From Paenibacillus dauci (GTDB lineage Bacteria > Bacillota > Bacilli > Paenibacillales > Paenibacillaceae): a DNA stretch of 64,000 nucleotides. Made by a program: the position numbers and the translations under genes. The DNA is taken from positions 434,001 through 498,000 of the forward strand of contig NZ_LAQQ01000001.1 of assembly GCF_000971985.1 (NCBI RefSeq), in the 5' to 3' direction. Positions 17,366 to 26,635 of this stretch are shown here, piece by piece (position 1 is the first letter of the stretch; each line of letters opens with the position of its first letter). The notes below the pieces were generated by a model, which had not been told where the DNA came from, did not search any database, and saw only the letters and a list, made by a program, of their open reading frames with translations.

Positions 17366-19024
17366 TTAGAGCAGCGGATACAAGGCAGCGTCAGACGGTG
17401 GGTGCAACTGCAACGGATAACGTTCCCGATAATCGGTTGGCGTACAGCCGTTGTATTTTTTGAACAGCTTGCTAAAGTATTTCACATCTTCATAGCCAAT
17501 TTGACCGGCGATGTCTGCAACTTTGGCCGAGGAGATCGTGAGCAGTTCGGCCGCATATTCCATCTTGCGTTTCAGTACCAGATCGCTGTAGGTCAGACCC
17601 GTTTCCTTTTTGAAAATTTCGCTCAAATGACTGGCATGCAAATGAACATGACGGGCCGCTGCGGCCAGACTGGTATCTCCTCCCAGATTCTCTTCAATAT
17701 AGACGAGTGCTTTTTGCACATGCATACGTGGACCTTCACCACAGCTGGTATGATATATTCTGGAAATCCGGTATAGCTGCTGGAATAGTTCTTCTTTGAT
17801 AAAGGTACCTGCTTGCCACGTAATAGTCATAGCAGCTCCAGACGGAACTGCAGCCATACCTGTATGAATACTGCTCATTGCCCGCTCCAGCCAGCGGCTT
17901 GCGCCGATCATCACTGACTGTAGCGCATTCTGAACCGACTCGGGTGTCGCTTCGTTGTGTTCCATCAGCTGTTCGACCCAGTGATCAATCCAGCTGCGCA
18001 GCGCGATCGTATCTTCCCTTAGCAAAATAGAAGACAGCTGCATTTCTTCCTCATAACTGCATAGACGCTGTCCACCCCGACGTCCGGCAATCTGTCCATA
18101 ATTCCAGACTGCAATGTCTGGCAGTAATGGGGCATAATCGCTCGCTTCTATCGCTTCACGACAGGAAGTATGCAGTTTCTCTGCGGTATCGACCGCTTCT
18201 CCCAATGCAGCAGTTAGTCGGCACTTGAGCAAATGCTCTATACGTGTCACTATATGCTGCCATTCCTGCAACGGGCTTTTCTGCACCCGATTCGTCTCTT
18301 CATCTGTAACCCTGCTTAACACCACTATATACTGCTGATGAATACATGCCGGCAGGCCCACTATATCCTGCAGCATATTATGAACAGCAAACAGGAGCAG
18401 TGCATGATAGTTTTTATCCTGTCCCCATCCTTCAGCCTGCACCACTACAATCTGCCAACGAGCAGGTTCTACTGTACACAGGGCAGCATCTGCAAGATTA
18501 CCATTTCCATTATGAAGCTGCAGCATCTGCCGGAACCATCCAGGTTCGGTGTCCAGACTTTCTTGTGCTGGTTCATCTATGATCCAGCGGCGAAACAGCT
18601 GTTCAGTCGTCTGCCTATGATAATCCCGCTCCTGCTGACGCATCGAGATTTGCTGTTCAATGCTGTGTTTGACACCCAGTACCGTTTTGATAATTTCTTC
18701 CGGTGGGCTTGTTTTGAGCAGATAGTCCGCGATATTCTGACGGATCGCCTGCTGGGCATAATGAAAATTGTCATACCCCGATAAAATAATGACTTTCAAA
18801 TCCGACAGCAATTGCTGAGCTTCCTCTGCCAGTTCCAATCCGGTCTTACCGGTCATGCGAATATCGGTCAGCAAAATATGGGGCTGCTCATCTATCATAC
18901 GTTCCAGTGCTTCTTCTGCCGATGCAGCAGGTTCCAGCAGTTCCAGGCCAAGCTCTGACCACTGGATCACCGAAGCGAGTCCAGTACGGATAATTACCTC
19001 ATCATCCACAATCAAGATTCTCAC
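17366..19024 (-). CDS. YesN-type response regulator with AraC DNA-binding domain
   Basis: A 552-residue regulator. The receiver domain covers residues 1-120 with acidic residues Asp7/Asp8, phosphoacceptor Asp54 (TDIRM) and a late Lys in the ADYLLKTSPPEE segment. A central region of about 300 residues follows, then two AraC-type helix-turn-helix motifs at the C-terminus. The GTG start is chosen because a GGAGGAGGGG site precedes it and the receiver begins at once. The frame's earlier ATG adds nine non-homologous residues. The GTG lies 23 bases inside the end of the kinase gene, so the pair is coupled. It probably activates the neighbouring sugar ABC genes and the mannosidase when oligosaccharide is sensed. 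Confidence 0.9.
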   Translation of the reverse strand: MRILIVDDEVIIRTGLASVIQWSELGLELLEPAASAEEALERMIDEQPHILLTDIRMTGKTGLELAEEAQQLLSDLKVIILSGYDNFHYAQQAIRQNIADYLLKTSPPEEIIKTVLGVKHSIEQQISMRQQERDYHRQTTEQLFRRWIIDEPAQESLDTEPGWFRQMLQLHNGNGNLADAALCTVEPARWQIVVVQAEGWGQDKNYHALLLFAVHNMLQDIVGLPACIHQQYIVVLSRVTDEETNRVQKSPLQEWQHIVTRIEHLLKCRLTAALGEAVDTAEKLHTSCREAIEASDYAPLLPDIAVWNYGQIAGRRGGQRLCSYEEEMQLSSILLREDTIALRSWIDHWVEQLMEHNEATPESVQNALQSVMIGASRWLERAMSSIHTGMAAVPSGAAMTITWQAGTFIKEELFQQLYRISRIYHTSCGEGPRMHVQKALVYIEENLGGDTSLAAAARHVHLHASHLSEIFKKETGLTYSDLVLKRKMEYAAELLTISSAKVADIAGQIGYEDVKYFSKLFKKYNGCTPTDYRERYPLQLHPPSDAALYPLL

Positions 19025-20822
19025 GGTACCCCTCCTCCAATGGAATGGCAAATGATATTTGTGTGCCTGCTTGTGGTCTGCTCTCTATGTGCAGACAGGA
19101 TTTGGCTCCATAATGCAGTAGCAGACGTTCATTTACATTGCGCAGCCCGTATCCTGTATCCGAATATGAATGTTCCATGGGTTGACGTTCTTGTGCGGCT
19201 GAATCAATAGACTGACTGATCATGGTTCGCAGCTGCTTCAGTCTTTCCGGCTCTATACCTATACCGTCATCCAGTACCATAAAGCGAATCCAGCCACTTT
19301 CCTGTTCCAAATGAATCGTGATCGTTCCCGGCGTATCTTTTTTCTGAATACCATGAATCAGCGCATTTTCTACAAGAGGCTGCAGCAACAGCTTGAGCAT
19401 AGTATGTCCATAGAGACTCTGATCTACAGCCCAGCTCATTCGCACTTTATCCGGAAACCGGATCTCCTGTACCTGCATATAGTTACGGATATGGTTCAGC
19501 TCCTGCTCTACAGAGCAGTAATCTTTGCCCTGATTCAGACTGAGCCTCAGAAAATCGCTAAGTCCCTGCACCATGGCTCCAATCTTTTTCTCGCCTGACA
19601 TCAGGGCAATCCAGTGAATCGAGGATAATGTGTTATACATAAAATGGGGATGAATCTGCGCCTCAAGCGCGCGCAGATCGGCTTCTTTTTTGCGGGCTTC
19701 ATTACGGATTAACTGCTGCTTGAGCTGGGCGATATGATTGCCGAATCGGTGATAACTTCGACTCAACCTGCCTATCTCGTCATGGGATTCAATCGCAAAA
19801 GCCGGCAGCGGATATGCAGGATCACTGTGGTATAGCAGTCGGGTCAGATGACGCAGCGGCTGCACTACACGGCTAACTACGAGCCAGATCAGTGCCGCAC
19901 TAACCAGCATGGATAACAGAACAACAATCAGGGTAAGCTGCAGAATAAACCGGTTCTGGGCTGTATACTGATCCGAAGGAATCATCATGACCAGCGTCCA
20001 GTTAGCAGCGCGATTATGCTGGTACATTACCGTCTGCTTGGCTTCTCCTTTTCCATAAGACAGGGAGCCATCTTCTGCGGTACCGGATGCGGACGGTACA
20101 ATCTCTGCTAACAATCCGGGATAGCTGCTCTCCAGGGGTACGGCAAGTTGAGATTTATCAGCAGTAGATAATATGTGTCCCTGCTCATTAATCAGCCATA
20201 CTTGTCCCTGACCGTCTCCAATTCTTGGCAGCACGGACCAAGACTGGGCCAGTACCTTTTCATTAAGACTGATCGACAGCCAGCCCAGCGGACGATAATC
20301 ATGAGTACTGCGCAGCGGACGGATAAAAGTAATTACCGGCTGGCGTCCGGAAGCATTCTCTACTTCATAGACTCCTGTCCACTGCTTATGCTTAACTTCG
20401 CTAATCTCCACCTGACTGGACAATTCTGAATGATACAGCGCCGATGTCGATAAAGAAGTATCAAATCGCGGAGCATAAATGGTAATATCAGCGATATATT
20501 TTTTGGAGGCGGCGAGATTGGTCAACAGTCCGATAATCTCGCTGCGGGCAATACTATCTTCGCGGGAACTGCTCATGTATCGCTGAATCTCCTGCTGGCT
20601 GATCATGAACATCGATACATTCTCCACATCCCGGATTACAAAATCCAGATTATTGTTCATCTGTGTCAGTGTATCCATACCCGACAAACGTGCTTTGTCC
20701 TCAGTGATATGGGTCGAGATCGTAAATGCAAATACGCCGAGCAGCAGCAGCGGCACAATCATGGACAGTATGATGATGACAGACAGCTTGCGCTGCAATG
20801 ATGACTGCATCCATCGTCTCAT
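19002..20822 (-). CDS. YesM-type sensor histidine kinase
   Basis: A 606-residue membrane kinase. Its first membrane helix is at residues 15-35, an extracytoplasmic sensor domain of about 250 residues follows, and the second helix is at about 292-317. A HAMP linker comes next, then a His_kinase domain with His393 in QIHPHFMYNTLSS. The ATPase domain has LLLQPLVENALIHG (N box) and the DDGIGI and GYGLRNVNERL motifs. The family senses extracellular oligosaccharides and phosphorylates YesN-type partners. Gene order with a response regulator, sugar permeases and a beta-mannosidase supports that role. The start follows a GGGAGG site. Confidence 0.91.
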   Translation of the reverse strand: MRRWMQSSLQRKLSVIIILSMIVPLLLLGVFAFTISTHITEDKARLSGMDTLTQMNNNLDFVIRDVENVSMFMISQQEIQRYMSSSREDSIARSEIIGLLTNLAASKKYIADITIYAPRFDTSLSTSALYHSELSSQVEISEVKHKQWTGVYEVENASGRQPVITFIRPLRSTHDYRPLGWLSISLNEKVLAQSWSVLPRIGDGQGQVWLINEQGHILSTADKSQLAVPLESSYPGLLAEIVPSASGTAEDGSLSYGKGEAKQTVMYQHNRAANWTLVMMIPSDQYTAQNRFILQLTLIVVLLSMLVSAALIWLVVSRVVQPLRHLTRLLYHSDPAYPLPAFAIESHDEIGRLSRSYHRFGNHIAQLKQQLIRNEARKKEADLRALEAQIHPHFMYNTLSSIHWIALMSGEKKIGAMVQGLSDFLRLSLNQGKDYCSVEQELNHIRNYMQVQEIRFPDKVRMSWAVDQSLYGHTMLKLLLQPLVENALIHGIQKKDTPGTITIHLEQESGWIRFMVLDDGIGIEPERLKQLRTMISQSIDSAAQERQPMEHSYSDTGYGLRNVNERLLLHYGAKSCLHIESRPQAGTQISFAIPLEEGYRENLDCG

Positions 20823-21150
20823 TGTGATTCCTCCCTGCCTGATGATGCCCGGCTTGTTGATTTATTAAGATGGTCACTTAATCAATGTCGTTTAGCGTTT
20901 TGGCTTGTAGCCGGTTGCTGTTGTTCGTAGAATTTGATTATTGAACAAGAATGTACGTTATTGAAGATTGAAGGTTGTTCTTTTGGGAGAGCAGATTTTT
21001 GCAGTATACATTTTTATACTTTTATAATTGCACTTTTATAATTTTGTATCGTTAATGTTCCTTTTTTCATTTGCTATTGCTCAGACAGTTACTACTTCGA
21101 TAATCAGCAGGATCTACACTCAATAACTTTATGCTTGCTACTGGCGCACG
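20823..21150. other. Gap between the permease and kinase genes
   Basis: AT-rich, with a direct repeat of ACTTTTATAATT 14 bases apart. No open frame and no clear terminator were found. The promoter of the kinase-regulator-mannosidase unit should be here, but I could not pick a convincing -35/-10 pair. Confidence 0.45.
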
Positions 21151-22032
21151 TTATCCTTTTACCGCTCCCGCTGTCATTCCCTTCATAACCTGTTCCTGAA
21201 ATACCAGATACAGAATAATAGTGGGCAATACAGACAGGACCATTGCTGCAAGAGTCAGTCCATAATCTGTCTGATATCCATCCGAGAAATTAGCAATACT
21301 CAGCGGGAGCGTTTTCAGACTTGTTTTACTAATAAATACAAGCGCAAATGAAAAGTCATTCCACGCATGCAAAAAGCTGAGTATAGTCACTGTCGACAAA
21401 GCCGGCAAGGACATGGGCAGAATAATGCGGAAAAATAATCCCCACAGACCTGTACCATCGATAAAGGAAGCTTCCTCAATCTCTTTTGGAAAAGACATCA
21501 AATAAGCAGACAGTACGAAAATCGCGGTTGGCAGAGCAAATGCTGTATACGGCAAAATAAGCGCCCAATACGTATTTAGCAGCGAGATTTGTTTCATCAG
21601 AATGAACAGCGGTACCAGTGTACTGTGAATCGGAATCAGCATCCCAACCACAAAGAAAGCAAACACCGCTCCTTTAAGCCGAAATTGAAATCGAGCCAGA
21701 ATAAACGAAGCTAGCGCTCCGATAAACAGCGTCAGGATCAGCGAGCCGATCGATACAATCAATGAATTGGCAAATGCCGTATCAAGCTTGGCTGTCTCCC
21801 AGGCTCTGCTAAAATTAGCGATATTCCATTGGGCTGGCAGCCCAAACGGATGGCTATAAAAATCTTCATTGGTTTTGAATGCGCTCACAATCAGCCAAAA
21901 AAACGGATACAAGGTAAAAATACCATAAACCATCAGGATCGTCCAAAAAATAATGGATTTACTTCTGCCCATCAGACCAGATATCCCTGATACCTGACGA
22001 TGAGAACCGGCTGTTGCCGTCTGATTCATCAT
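21151..22032 (-). CDS. Carbohydrate ABC permease, MalG type
   Basis: A 293-residue inner-membrane permease with six predicted helices. The EAA loop appears as EEASFIDGTGLWGLFFRIILP, the contact site for the ATPase. The N-terminal FWTILMVYGIFTLYPFFW and the late LAAMVLSVLPTIILYLVFQ match MalG/LacG-type sugar permeases. It is the second permease of the locus, 64 bases after its partner. No ATPase gene is present here; such systems commonly share a general MsmX-type ATPase encoded elsewhere. Confidence 0.92.
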   Translation of the reverse strand: MMNQTATAGSHRQVSGISGLMGRSKSIIFWTILMVYGIFTLYPFFWLIVSAFKTNEDFYSHPFGLPAQWNIANFSRAWETAKLDTAFANSLIVSIGSLILTLFIGALASFILARFQFRLKGAVFAFFVVGMLIPIHSTLVPLFILMKQISLLNTYWALILPYTAFALPTAIFVLSAYLMSFPKEIEEASFIDGTGLWGLFFRIILPMSLPALSTVTILSFLHAWNDFSFALVFISKTSLKTLPLSIANFSDGYQTDYGLTLAAMVLSVLPTIILYLVFQEQVMKGMTAGAVKG

Positions 22033-22096
22033 ATCTCCTCCTTTTGCCTATTGATATGTCCCGTTATTGTTCAATATTTATTAAATGCATATGCTC

Positions 22097-22972
22097 TCAG
22101 CTGCGGCTTTTGCGGCTCGTTAGCCACTGGCTCGTTCCAATCAGTACCAGACTGATCAACACAATCATTGTCGAGATCGCACTGCCATAGCCATAACGAT
22201 ATGAAGTGAAAGTCGAGTTATACATATAGGTAGCCAGCAGTTCTGTCGCATGTGCCGGACCTCCACGGGTCATAATATAGACCAGATCGAATGATTTGAG
22301 ACTACCGGAGATACACAGTACAATCGCTACCTGTACGGTCGTCCAGATGATCGGTAGCGAAATATAAGCCAACCTTCGCCAGCCAATAGCGCCGTCAAGC
22401 TCGGCAGCATCGTGAATCTCGCCGGGTATATTTTGCAGTGCCGAACTGAAAATGATCAGGTACAAACCAACAAAGCTCCAGATCAGCGGCGGAACCAGCG
22501 AATAGATCGCTATGCCTGAATCGGACAACCAGTTCAGCTTCCAACCGGATAGCCCTACCGCATCCAGTAGAAAATTCAGAATCCCGATCTGAGGATGGTA
22601 AATGTACTGCCAGACCATTCCGATAACGACTGTAGACATTACCATCGGCAGAAAAATAGCCGAGCGCAAAAATCGCTGCATCCATGTATTTTTGTGCAAA
22701 ATGACTGCCAGTGCGAGCGCGATAGGTACCTGACCAAATACCGCAGCCAGCACGAAAATAATATTGTTTTTCAGAGAACGCCAAAATGTAGAATCGTGAA
22801 TGATCTCTGTGTAGTTAGCCAGACCGATATACTGCTTATCCCCGAACCCGGACCAGTTAAAAAATCCATAATATGCCGACCAGACGACCGGTACAAATAC
22901 AAACAGACCGTAGATCAGCAGAGCCGGTGCCAGACCAAACATAACAAACTTGCGGCTGCTCATAGCATTCAT
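22097..22972 (-). CDS. Carbohydrate ABC permease, MalF/UgpA type
   Basis: A 291-residue permease with six helices and the EAA loop HDAAELDGAIGWRRLAYISLP. The family signature FVPVVWSAYYGFFNW lies in the first helix region. The start is the Met after an AAGGAGTG site; an upstream ATG 13 codons earlier has no site. With the MalG-type partner it would form the channel for the manno-oligosaccharide lipoprotein-dependent importer. Substrate is inferred from the neighbouring mannosidase. Confidence 0.92.
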   Translation of the reverse strand: MNAMSSRKFVMFGLAPALLIYGLFVFVPVVWSAYYGFFNWSGFGDKQYIGLANYTEIIHDSTFWRSLKNNIIFVLAAVFGQVPIALALAVILHKNTWMQRFLRSAIFLPMVMSTVVIGMVWQYIYHPQIGILNFLLDAVGLSGWKLNWLSDSGIAIYSLVPPLIWSFVGLYLIIFSSALQNIPGEIHDAAELDGAIGWRRLAYISLPIIWTTVQVAIVLCISGSLKSFDLVYIMTRGGPAHATELLATYMYNSTFTSYRYGYGSAISTMIVLISLVLIGTSQWLTSRKSRS

Positions 22973-23063
22973 ATCATCACTCCTTGCCCTCAATTTTGCC
23001 TGCTGCCTCATTTCTTATTATGATTTGCTGCTGTCCATGCTTGCCTGAATGGCATAAGGATAT

Positions 23064-23177
23064 ACAGCAGATAATCCGGCACCTTATCCTGCTGGATCAT
23101 CTGCTGTACAGTTATTCTTAACGACAGCCTGCTTCATCATTTCATTTTGCCGTCATGCTGGCTTCTACAGCCAGCAT
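23064..23177 (-). promoter_or_regulatory. Two stem-loops between the binding-protein and permease genes
   Basis: One hairpin has arms ATGCTGGCT/AGCCAGCAT. The other has arms ACAGCAGAT/ATCTGCTGT plus an inner ATCC/GGAT. Neither is followed by a T run, so they look like mRNA-stabilising or partial stop structures. These commonly keep the binding protein more abundant than its permeases. Confidence 0.55.
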
Positions 23178-23198
23178 CGTATTCTGTAGGAGCCCCAG

Positions 23199-24509
23199 CT
23201 ATTTGCCGAGTGCTCCAGCTTGTGCACTTTGGATTTTGGCTGCAATATCCTGCGGATTACCACCCATCATCAGCTCCTGCAGACCATTATTGGTAACTTC
23301 CACGGCTGCCGAACTGAGCTTGGAATCATAGACCGGGCTGATCTTTGTTTTCTGGATCAGATCATACAGTTCCACGAATAACGGATGGGCTTTGCTCTTA
23401 TCCAGCTCCAGTTTATAGCTGACAAGTGTACTGCTATCCAGCGTAGCCTGCTGACCTTCCGGACCAGAAAGTGCATACAGCAGCTGCAGTGCTGCTTCTT
23501 TTTGCTTGCCTTCCAGCTTTTTGTTTAGTCCCATTCCTGTTCCGACGACACCGGCAGTAGATTGGGCTTCTCCTTTGCCACCGGGTACAGGCGGCAGGAT
23601 AGTTACATGGGTCTGATCCAACACTTCAGCAGGTGCGTTATTTACCAGATTCGCCAGTGCCCATCCGCCGTTAATAACCATGGCACTTTTCCCCTGGAAA
23701 TAAAGCTGCATCATCTGGGTCTCATCAATACTGTCAAATCCACTCTGGAAGGCATTGGCTTTACCCAGATCCTGCATCACGGTCAGCGCCTGTACAAATT
23801 GCGGATCGGTAAAAGAAGCTCCATTCTGCTCGGCAGCCTTGAGGAACCAGTCTGTACCGGTAACACGATCACCAATCGTACTGAAAATGGTAGATTGGGC
23901 GACCCAGTTTGCTTTGTTACCCAGCGCGATCGGAATCACTTTATTCTGATTAAAAGTATCGATTGCTTTCATCAGTTCTTCCCATGTTTCCGGTACTTTT
24001 ACCTTGTATTGATCAAATATTGCCTGGTTATAAAAAAGCAATGAGGATGGTGCAAGGTTCATTGGTACCGAGTAAATCTGCTCGTTCACCGTATATCCAT
24101 CGAGAGCATTTGGAATGAAATTGTTTTTCCATTCCGGCTTGCTGTCCAGGAATTCATTAATCGGCTGAATCAGATCTCCTTTGACAAATTCCTTGGTCAT
24201 CGCATCGGGCCACATAACGAACAGATCGGGCATTTCATCTGCTGCAGCGGCTGTACGAAGGCGGGTCTTCAGCCCATCGGTAGGCAGCGGCTCATCTTCC
24301 AGTTCGATCTCCGAATGAGCTGTGCGGAAGTCATCCAGAAGCTTGCGCATAGCAATCGATTTGGCATCCTGTCCCGTCCAGTTATGCCATACGGTCAGTT
24401 TGACCGGGTCATCTGCTGTACCTGCACCCTGCGCGTTCTCTTCGCCTCCACAGCCGGACAGCAGAATCAGTAATATAATGGACAGTGTCAAAGCAGTAAT
24501 CTTTTTCAT
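23199..24509 (-). CDS. Sugar-binding lipoprotein of an ABC importer
   Basis: A 436-residue extracellular solute-binding protein (family 1). The signal sequence ends in LLSGC with lipid-anchored Cys20. The LTVWHNWTGQDAKSIAMRKLLDDF opening and MPDLFVMWPD motif are typical. The mature protein would capture the oligosaccharide for the two permeases downstream. It is the first gene of the importer operon, with a CRE-like site between promoter and ribosome site. The start has a GAGGAGGGAC site. Confidence 0.93.
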   Translation of the reverse strand: MKKITALTLSIILLILLSGCGGEENAQGAGTADDPVKLTVWHNWTGQDAKSIAMRKLLDDFRTAHSEIELEDEPLPTDGLKTRLRTAAAADEMPDLFVMWPDAMTKEFVKGDLIQPINEFLDSKPEWKNNFIPNALDGYTVNEQIYSVPMNLAPSSLLFYNQAIFDQYKVKVPETWEELMKAIDTFNQNKVIPIALGNKANWVAQSTIFSTIGDRVTGTDWFLKAAEQNGASFTDPQFVQALTVMQDLGKANAFQSGFDSIDETQMMQLYFQGKSAMVINGGWALANLVNNAPAEVLDQTHVTILPPVPGGKGEAQSTAGVVGTGMGLNKKLEGKQKEAALQLLYALSGPEGQQATLDSSTLVSYKLELDKSKAHPLFVELYDLIQKTKISPVYDSKLSSAAVEVTNNGLQELMMGGNPQDIAAKIQSAQAGALGK

Positions 24510-24547
24510 TATGTCCCTCCTCTGATTATTGAATATCCAAAGTGTAA

Positions 24548-24568
24548 TGGAAACGCTATCATTTTATA
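24548..24568 (-). promoter_or_regulatory. CcpA operator (cre) beside the importer's -10 box
   Basis: TGGAAACGCTATCA matches the consensus TGWAANCGNTNWCA at 13 of 14 positions. A TATAAA -10 box lies just upstream, so bound CcpA would cover the transcription start. This predicts repression of the sugar importer by preferred carbon sources. Confidence 0.7.
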
Positions 24569-24610
24569 AGGTGAATCTGTTCGGTACCAGGGTAGACAAT
24601 CATCGGATGT

Positions 24611-24652
24611 AGTCACCAGTCACCAGTCACCAGTCACCAGTCACCAGTCACA
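24611..24652. repeat. Short tandem repeat, unit AGTCACC
   Basis: Six units of a 7-base sequence, the last shortened by one base. It lies between the importer promoter and the terminator of the DUF4247 gene and is not in any open frame. Confidence 0.95.
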
Positions 24653-24674
24653 GCTGATTATCTCTGGCAAGCAC

Positions 24675-24720
24675 AAAAAAAGCCAGCTGCCTATACACAA
24701 ATTGTGCATATACAGCTGGC
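24675..24720 (-). terminator. Intrinsic terminator of the DUF4247 operon
   Basis: Arms GCCAGCTG and CAGCTGGC, with seven Ts on the minus strand, about 65 bases past the lipoprotein stop. Confidence 0.8.
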
Positions 24721-24786
24721 CTCTCTTTGTATTATTTCTCAATAACGCTCAATCATTTCTGAAACGCATGTAATAAAGCAAAACTA

Positions 24787-25566
24787 TTATCGTCGTCCAC
24801 GTTTGCGAATCTTGCCTGAACCAAAGCTCGATTTGGGTGCGCTGTTACCCGATGGAGAGAAGAATCCTCCACCTGAACGATTGGATGAATTGCCACGATT
24901 GATTGTCCCGCTGGAAGAAGGCGAACCGCGGCTTGGTGTATTGCTGTCATACTGTGATCGTTTGGAAGTCGATGAATTGCCACGCTTGAAAATGGAGCCC
25001 GACTTGTTCACCGTCATCGGCGGAGCCTGCTGGATATCCTGCATGGTCGGCTTCTTGTACTGGGTCTGAGGCGGATAGGTTTTCTGGCTGGCATAGCCGC
25101 GATAATGACCGCCGCCATAATAACCTCCATATCCACCACCAAAACCACTGAGCGCACCGAACAGCTGATTGATCAGCGTTGCTGTCAAATAACCCTGCAG
25201 AAAGCTCGAATCATAGTTACGACGCACATATTCATGCGAATCCACTTCAATAATCGTATCTTCCGGTTTGTTCGGGTCCTGCTGTACCTGAATCAGTTCA
25301 TTCTCATAGACGAGGAACATGCGCTTCGGGTCTTCAACGGACATGTTTTGCGGAGTACGCTGGTCAGACAGCTGCTCTGCTACTACAGGTACGGTCTGTC
25401 CGGCTGCCCGATATACATAGGAAGTCGAGTCACCTTCCCGACTGACCGATTCGAGCGGATAATTGAGCTTGGAATTGTTCGAGCCTATACCACAGCCGGA
25501 GAGCAGCGACGTCACCAGACTGAGCATCAGCACGATTTTGATCAACCATGATGCGCGTGATTTCAT
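24787..25566 (-). CDS. DUF4247-type lipoprotein with Gly/Ser-rich tail
   Basis: A 259-residue lipoprotein. The signal ends in LLSGC with Cys25. A DUF4247-like domain covers residues 30-145 (YPLESVSREGDSTSYVYRAAGQTVPVVAEQL is the recognisable part). A GGGYGGYYGGGHYRGY stretch follows, then a Ser/Asn/Arg-rich low-complexity tail ending in basic residues. It should sit on the outer face of the membrane, with the basic tail reaching the wall. A 12-base gap follows the DUF4178 stop, and the AGGAG site overlaps that stop. This is the last gene of the DUF350-DUF4178-DUF4247 operon. Function unknown; the context points to envelope stress. Confidence 0.78.
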   Translation of the reverse strand: MKSRASWLIKIVLMLSLVTSLLSGCGIGSNNSKLNYPLESVSREGDSTSYVYRAAGQTVPVVAEQLSDQRTPQNMSVEDPKRMFLVYENELIQVQQDPNKPEDTIIEVDSHEYVRRNYDSSFLQGYLTATLINQLFGALSGFGGGYGGYYGGGHYRGYASQKTYPPQTQYKKPTMQDIQQAPPMTVNKSGSIFKRGNSSTSKRSQYDSNTPSRGSPSSSGTINRGNSSNRSGGGFFSPSGNSAPKSSFGSGKIRKRGRR

Positions 25567-25578
25567 TGGACTTCGCTC

Positions 25579-26094
25579 CTAACTGGCACGGATGACACGA
25601 ACATCTCCGTTGAGTACAAATTCACCTTCATATAGTGTAAATCGTCCGCCCTGCCATTCAATGCGCAGCAGTTTACGATTATCCGATTGATACTGCCATA
25701 CATGCTGTTCTCCGTTTTGTACTCCCGGCAGCACCGGCGTACGACCGCTTGCCAGCACACTTCCATGATACTGCTCATCCATATAATAATCGGTTTCATC
25801 CATCTCGATATGTGTAGGTACCTCATTTGGATTTTCCAGACCACCATCGATAGGTTGATAAAGCGTATAACGCAGCTTTTCTTGCAGCTCTACATGCAGA
25901 TAGGAGATGTTCGTTCCATCCTGAAGAGTCAACATTACCGCATTGCGCGCACGATTACGGGCCGTTCCGACGACCTCATATGTAACCAGCGACACTTCAC
26001 AGATATCTCCTGTCTGCAAATCCAGTGGTCCCTTTTCCGGTTTTGGAGGCTCCGGCTTGGAGACCAGATTCGTAATACGTTTCCATAATCCCAT
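25579..26094 (-). CDS. DUF4178 domain protein
   Basis: A 171-residue soluble protein: a basic N-terminus (WKRITNLVSKPEPPKPEKG), then a beta-rich domain with GDICEVSLVTYEVVGTARN and a Trp/Tyr-rich middle (DYYMDEQYHGSVLASG). The last third is another beta segment (LLRIEWQGGRFTLYEGE). This matches DUF4178, a domain often found beside PspA, DUF350 and polyamine-related genes. No catalytic residues stand out. It is cytoplasmic by sequence, 54 bases after the DUF350 gene. Confidence 0.78.
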   Translation of the reverse strand: MGLWKRITNLVSKPEPPKPEKGPLDLQTGDICEVSLVTYEVVGTARNRARNAVMLTLQDGTNISYLHVELQEKLRYTLYQPIDGGLENPNEVPTHIEMDETDYYMDEQYHGSVLASGRTPVLPGVQNGEQHVWQYQSDNRKLLRIEWQGGRFTLYEGEFVLNGDVRVIRAS

Positions 26095-26148
26095 AACCTG
26101 TAACTTCCTTTCTTTGCTTAAACCTTATTTCTTTACATACTTCTGAAT

Positions 26149-26553
26149 TTACAGGGAAGCCGAAATAATAAAGGCACCTACCAGCTGCAGCGCGCCACCA
26201 ATCAATCCATGACTAACCATTCCCTGACGCGTTCCTTCGTCCAGATCCAGACCTGCTATCTTTTTGAGGAGCAGACGAGCAATCTGCTCCAGAACAAGCA
26301 GAATAATAAAGGAAACTACCGATACAAGCACAGCTTCCCACAGACTCCATGACGTATTGATGGATACGGATAAAATGTATCCCTGCGCAAACAGCTTCAT
26401 CGCCAGTCTGATCGCGACTGCCGTATTGCCTGCCTTGATCTCGGCGATATCCTTGTATTTTGTGAAAAATGAATCCAGGTACATGAGTGCGAACAGCAAT
26501 ACTGCGCCCACACCTGTCCATACCAGAATTTGCAGTACAATATCCCAGCTCAT
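26149..26553 (-). CDS. DUF350 (YjfL-like) small membrane protein
   Basis: A 134-residue protein with four hydrophobic helices: about residues 6-28, 46-70, 73-92 and 112-132. An acidic-basic loop lies between the third and fourth (KKIAGLDLDEGTRQG). DUF350 proteins are repeatedly found next to PspA-type genes in many phyla and are proposed as membrane partners of PspA. It is the first gene of a three-gene unit, downstream of pspA but separated from it by a hairpin. Confidence 0.8.
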   Translation of the reverse strand: MSWDIVLQILVWTGVGAVLLFALMYLDSFFTKYKDIAEIKAGNTAVAIRLAMKLFAQGYILSVSINTSWSLWEAVLVSVVSFIILLVLEQIARLLLKKIAGLDLDEGTRQGMVSHGLIGGALQLVGAFIISASL

Positions 26554-26635
26554 AATTTGCCATCCTCCACTTATTTAGCATAATTGGTTACAGCCCATCT
26601 ATTCATAATCCATAGATAACCCATTTGCACGAAAC

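Noticed and set aside
24611-24652. Repeat array considered as a CRISPR array
   Set aside because: Units are only 7 bases with no spacers, and no cas genes are near. The same holds for the other two tandem repeats.
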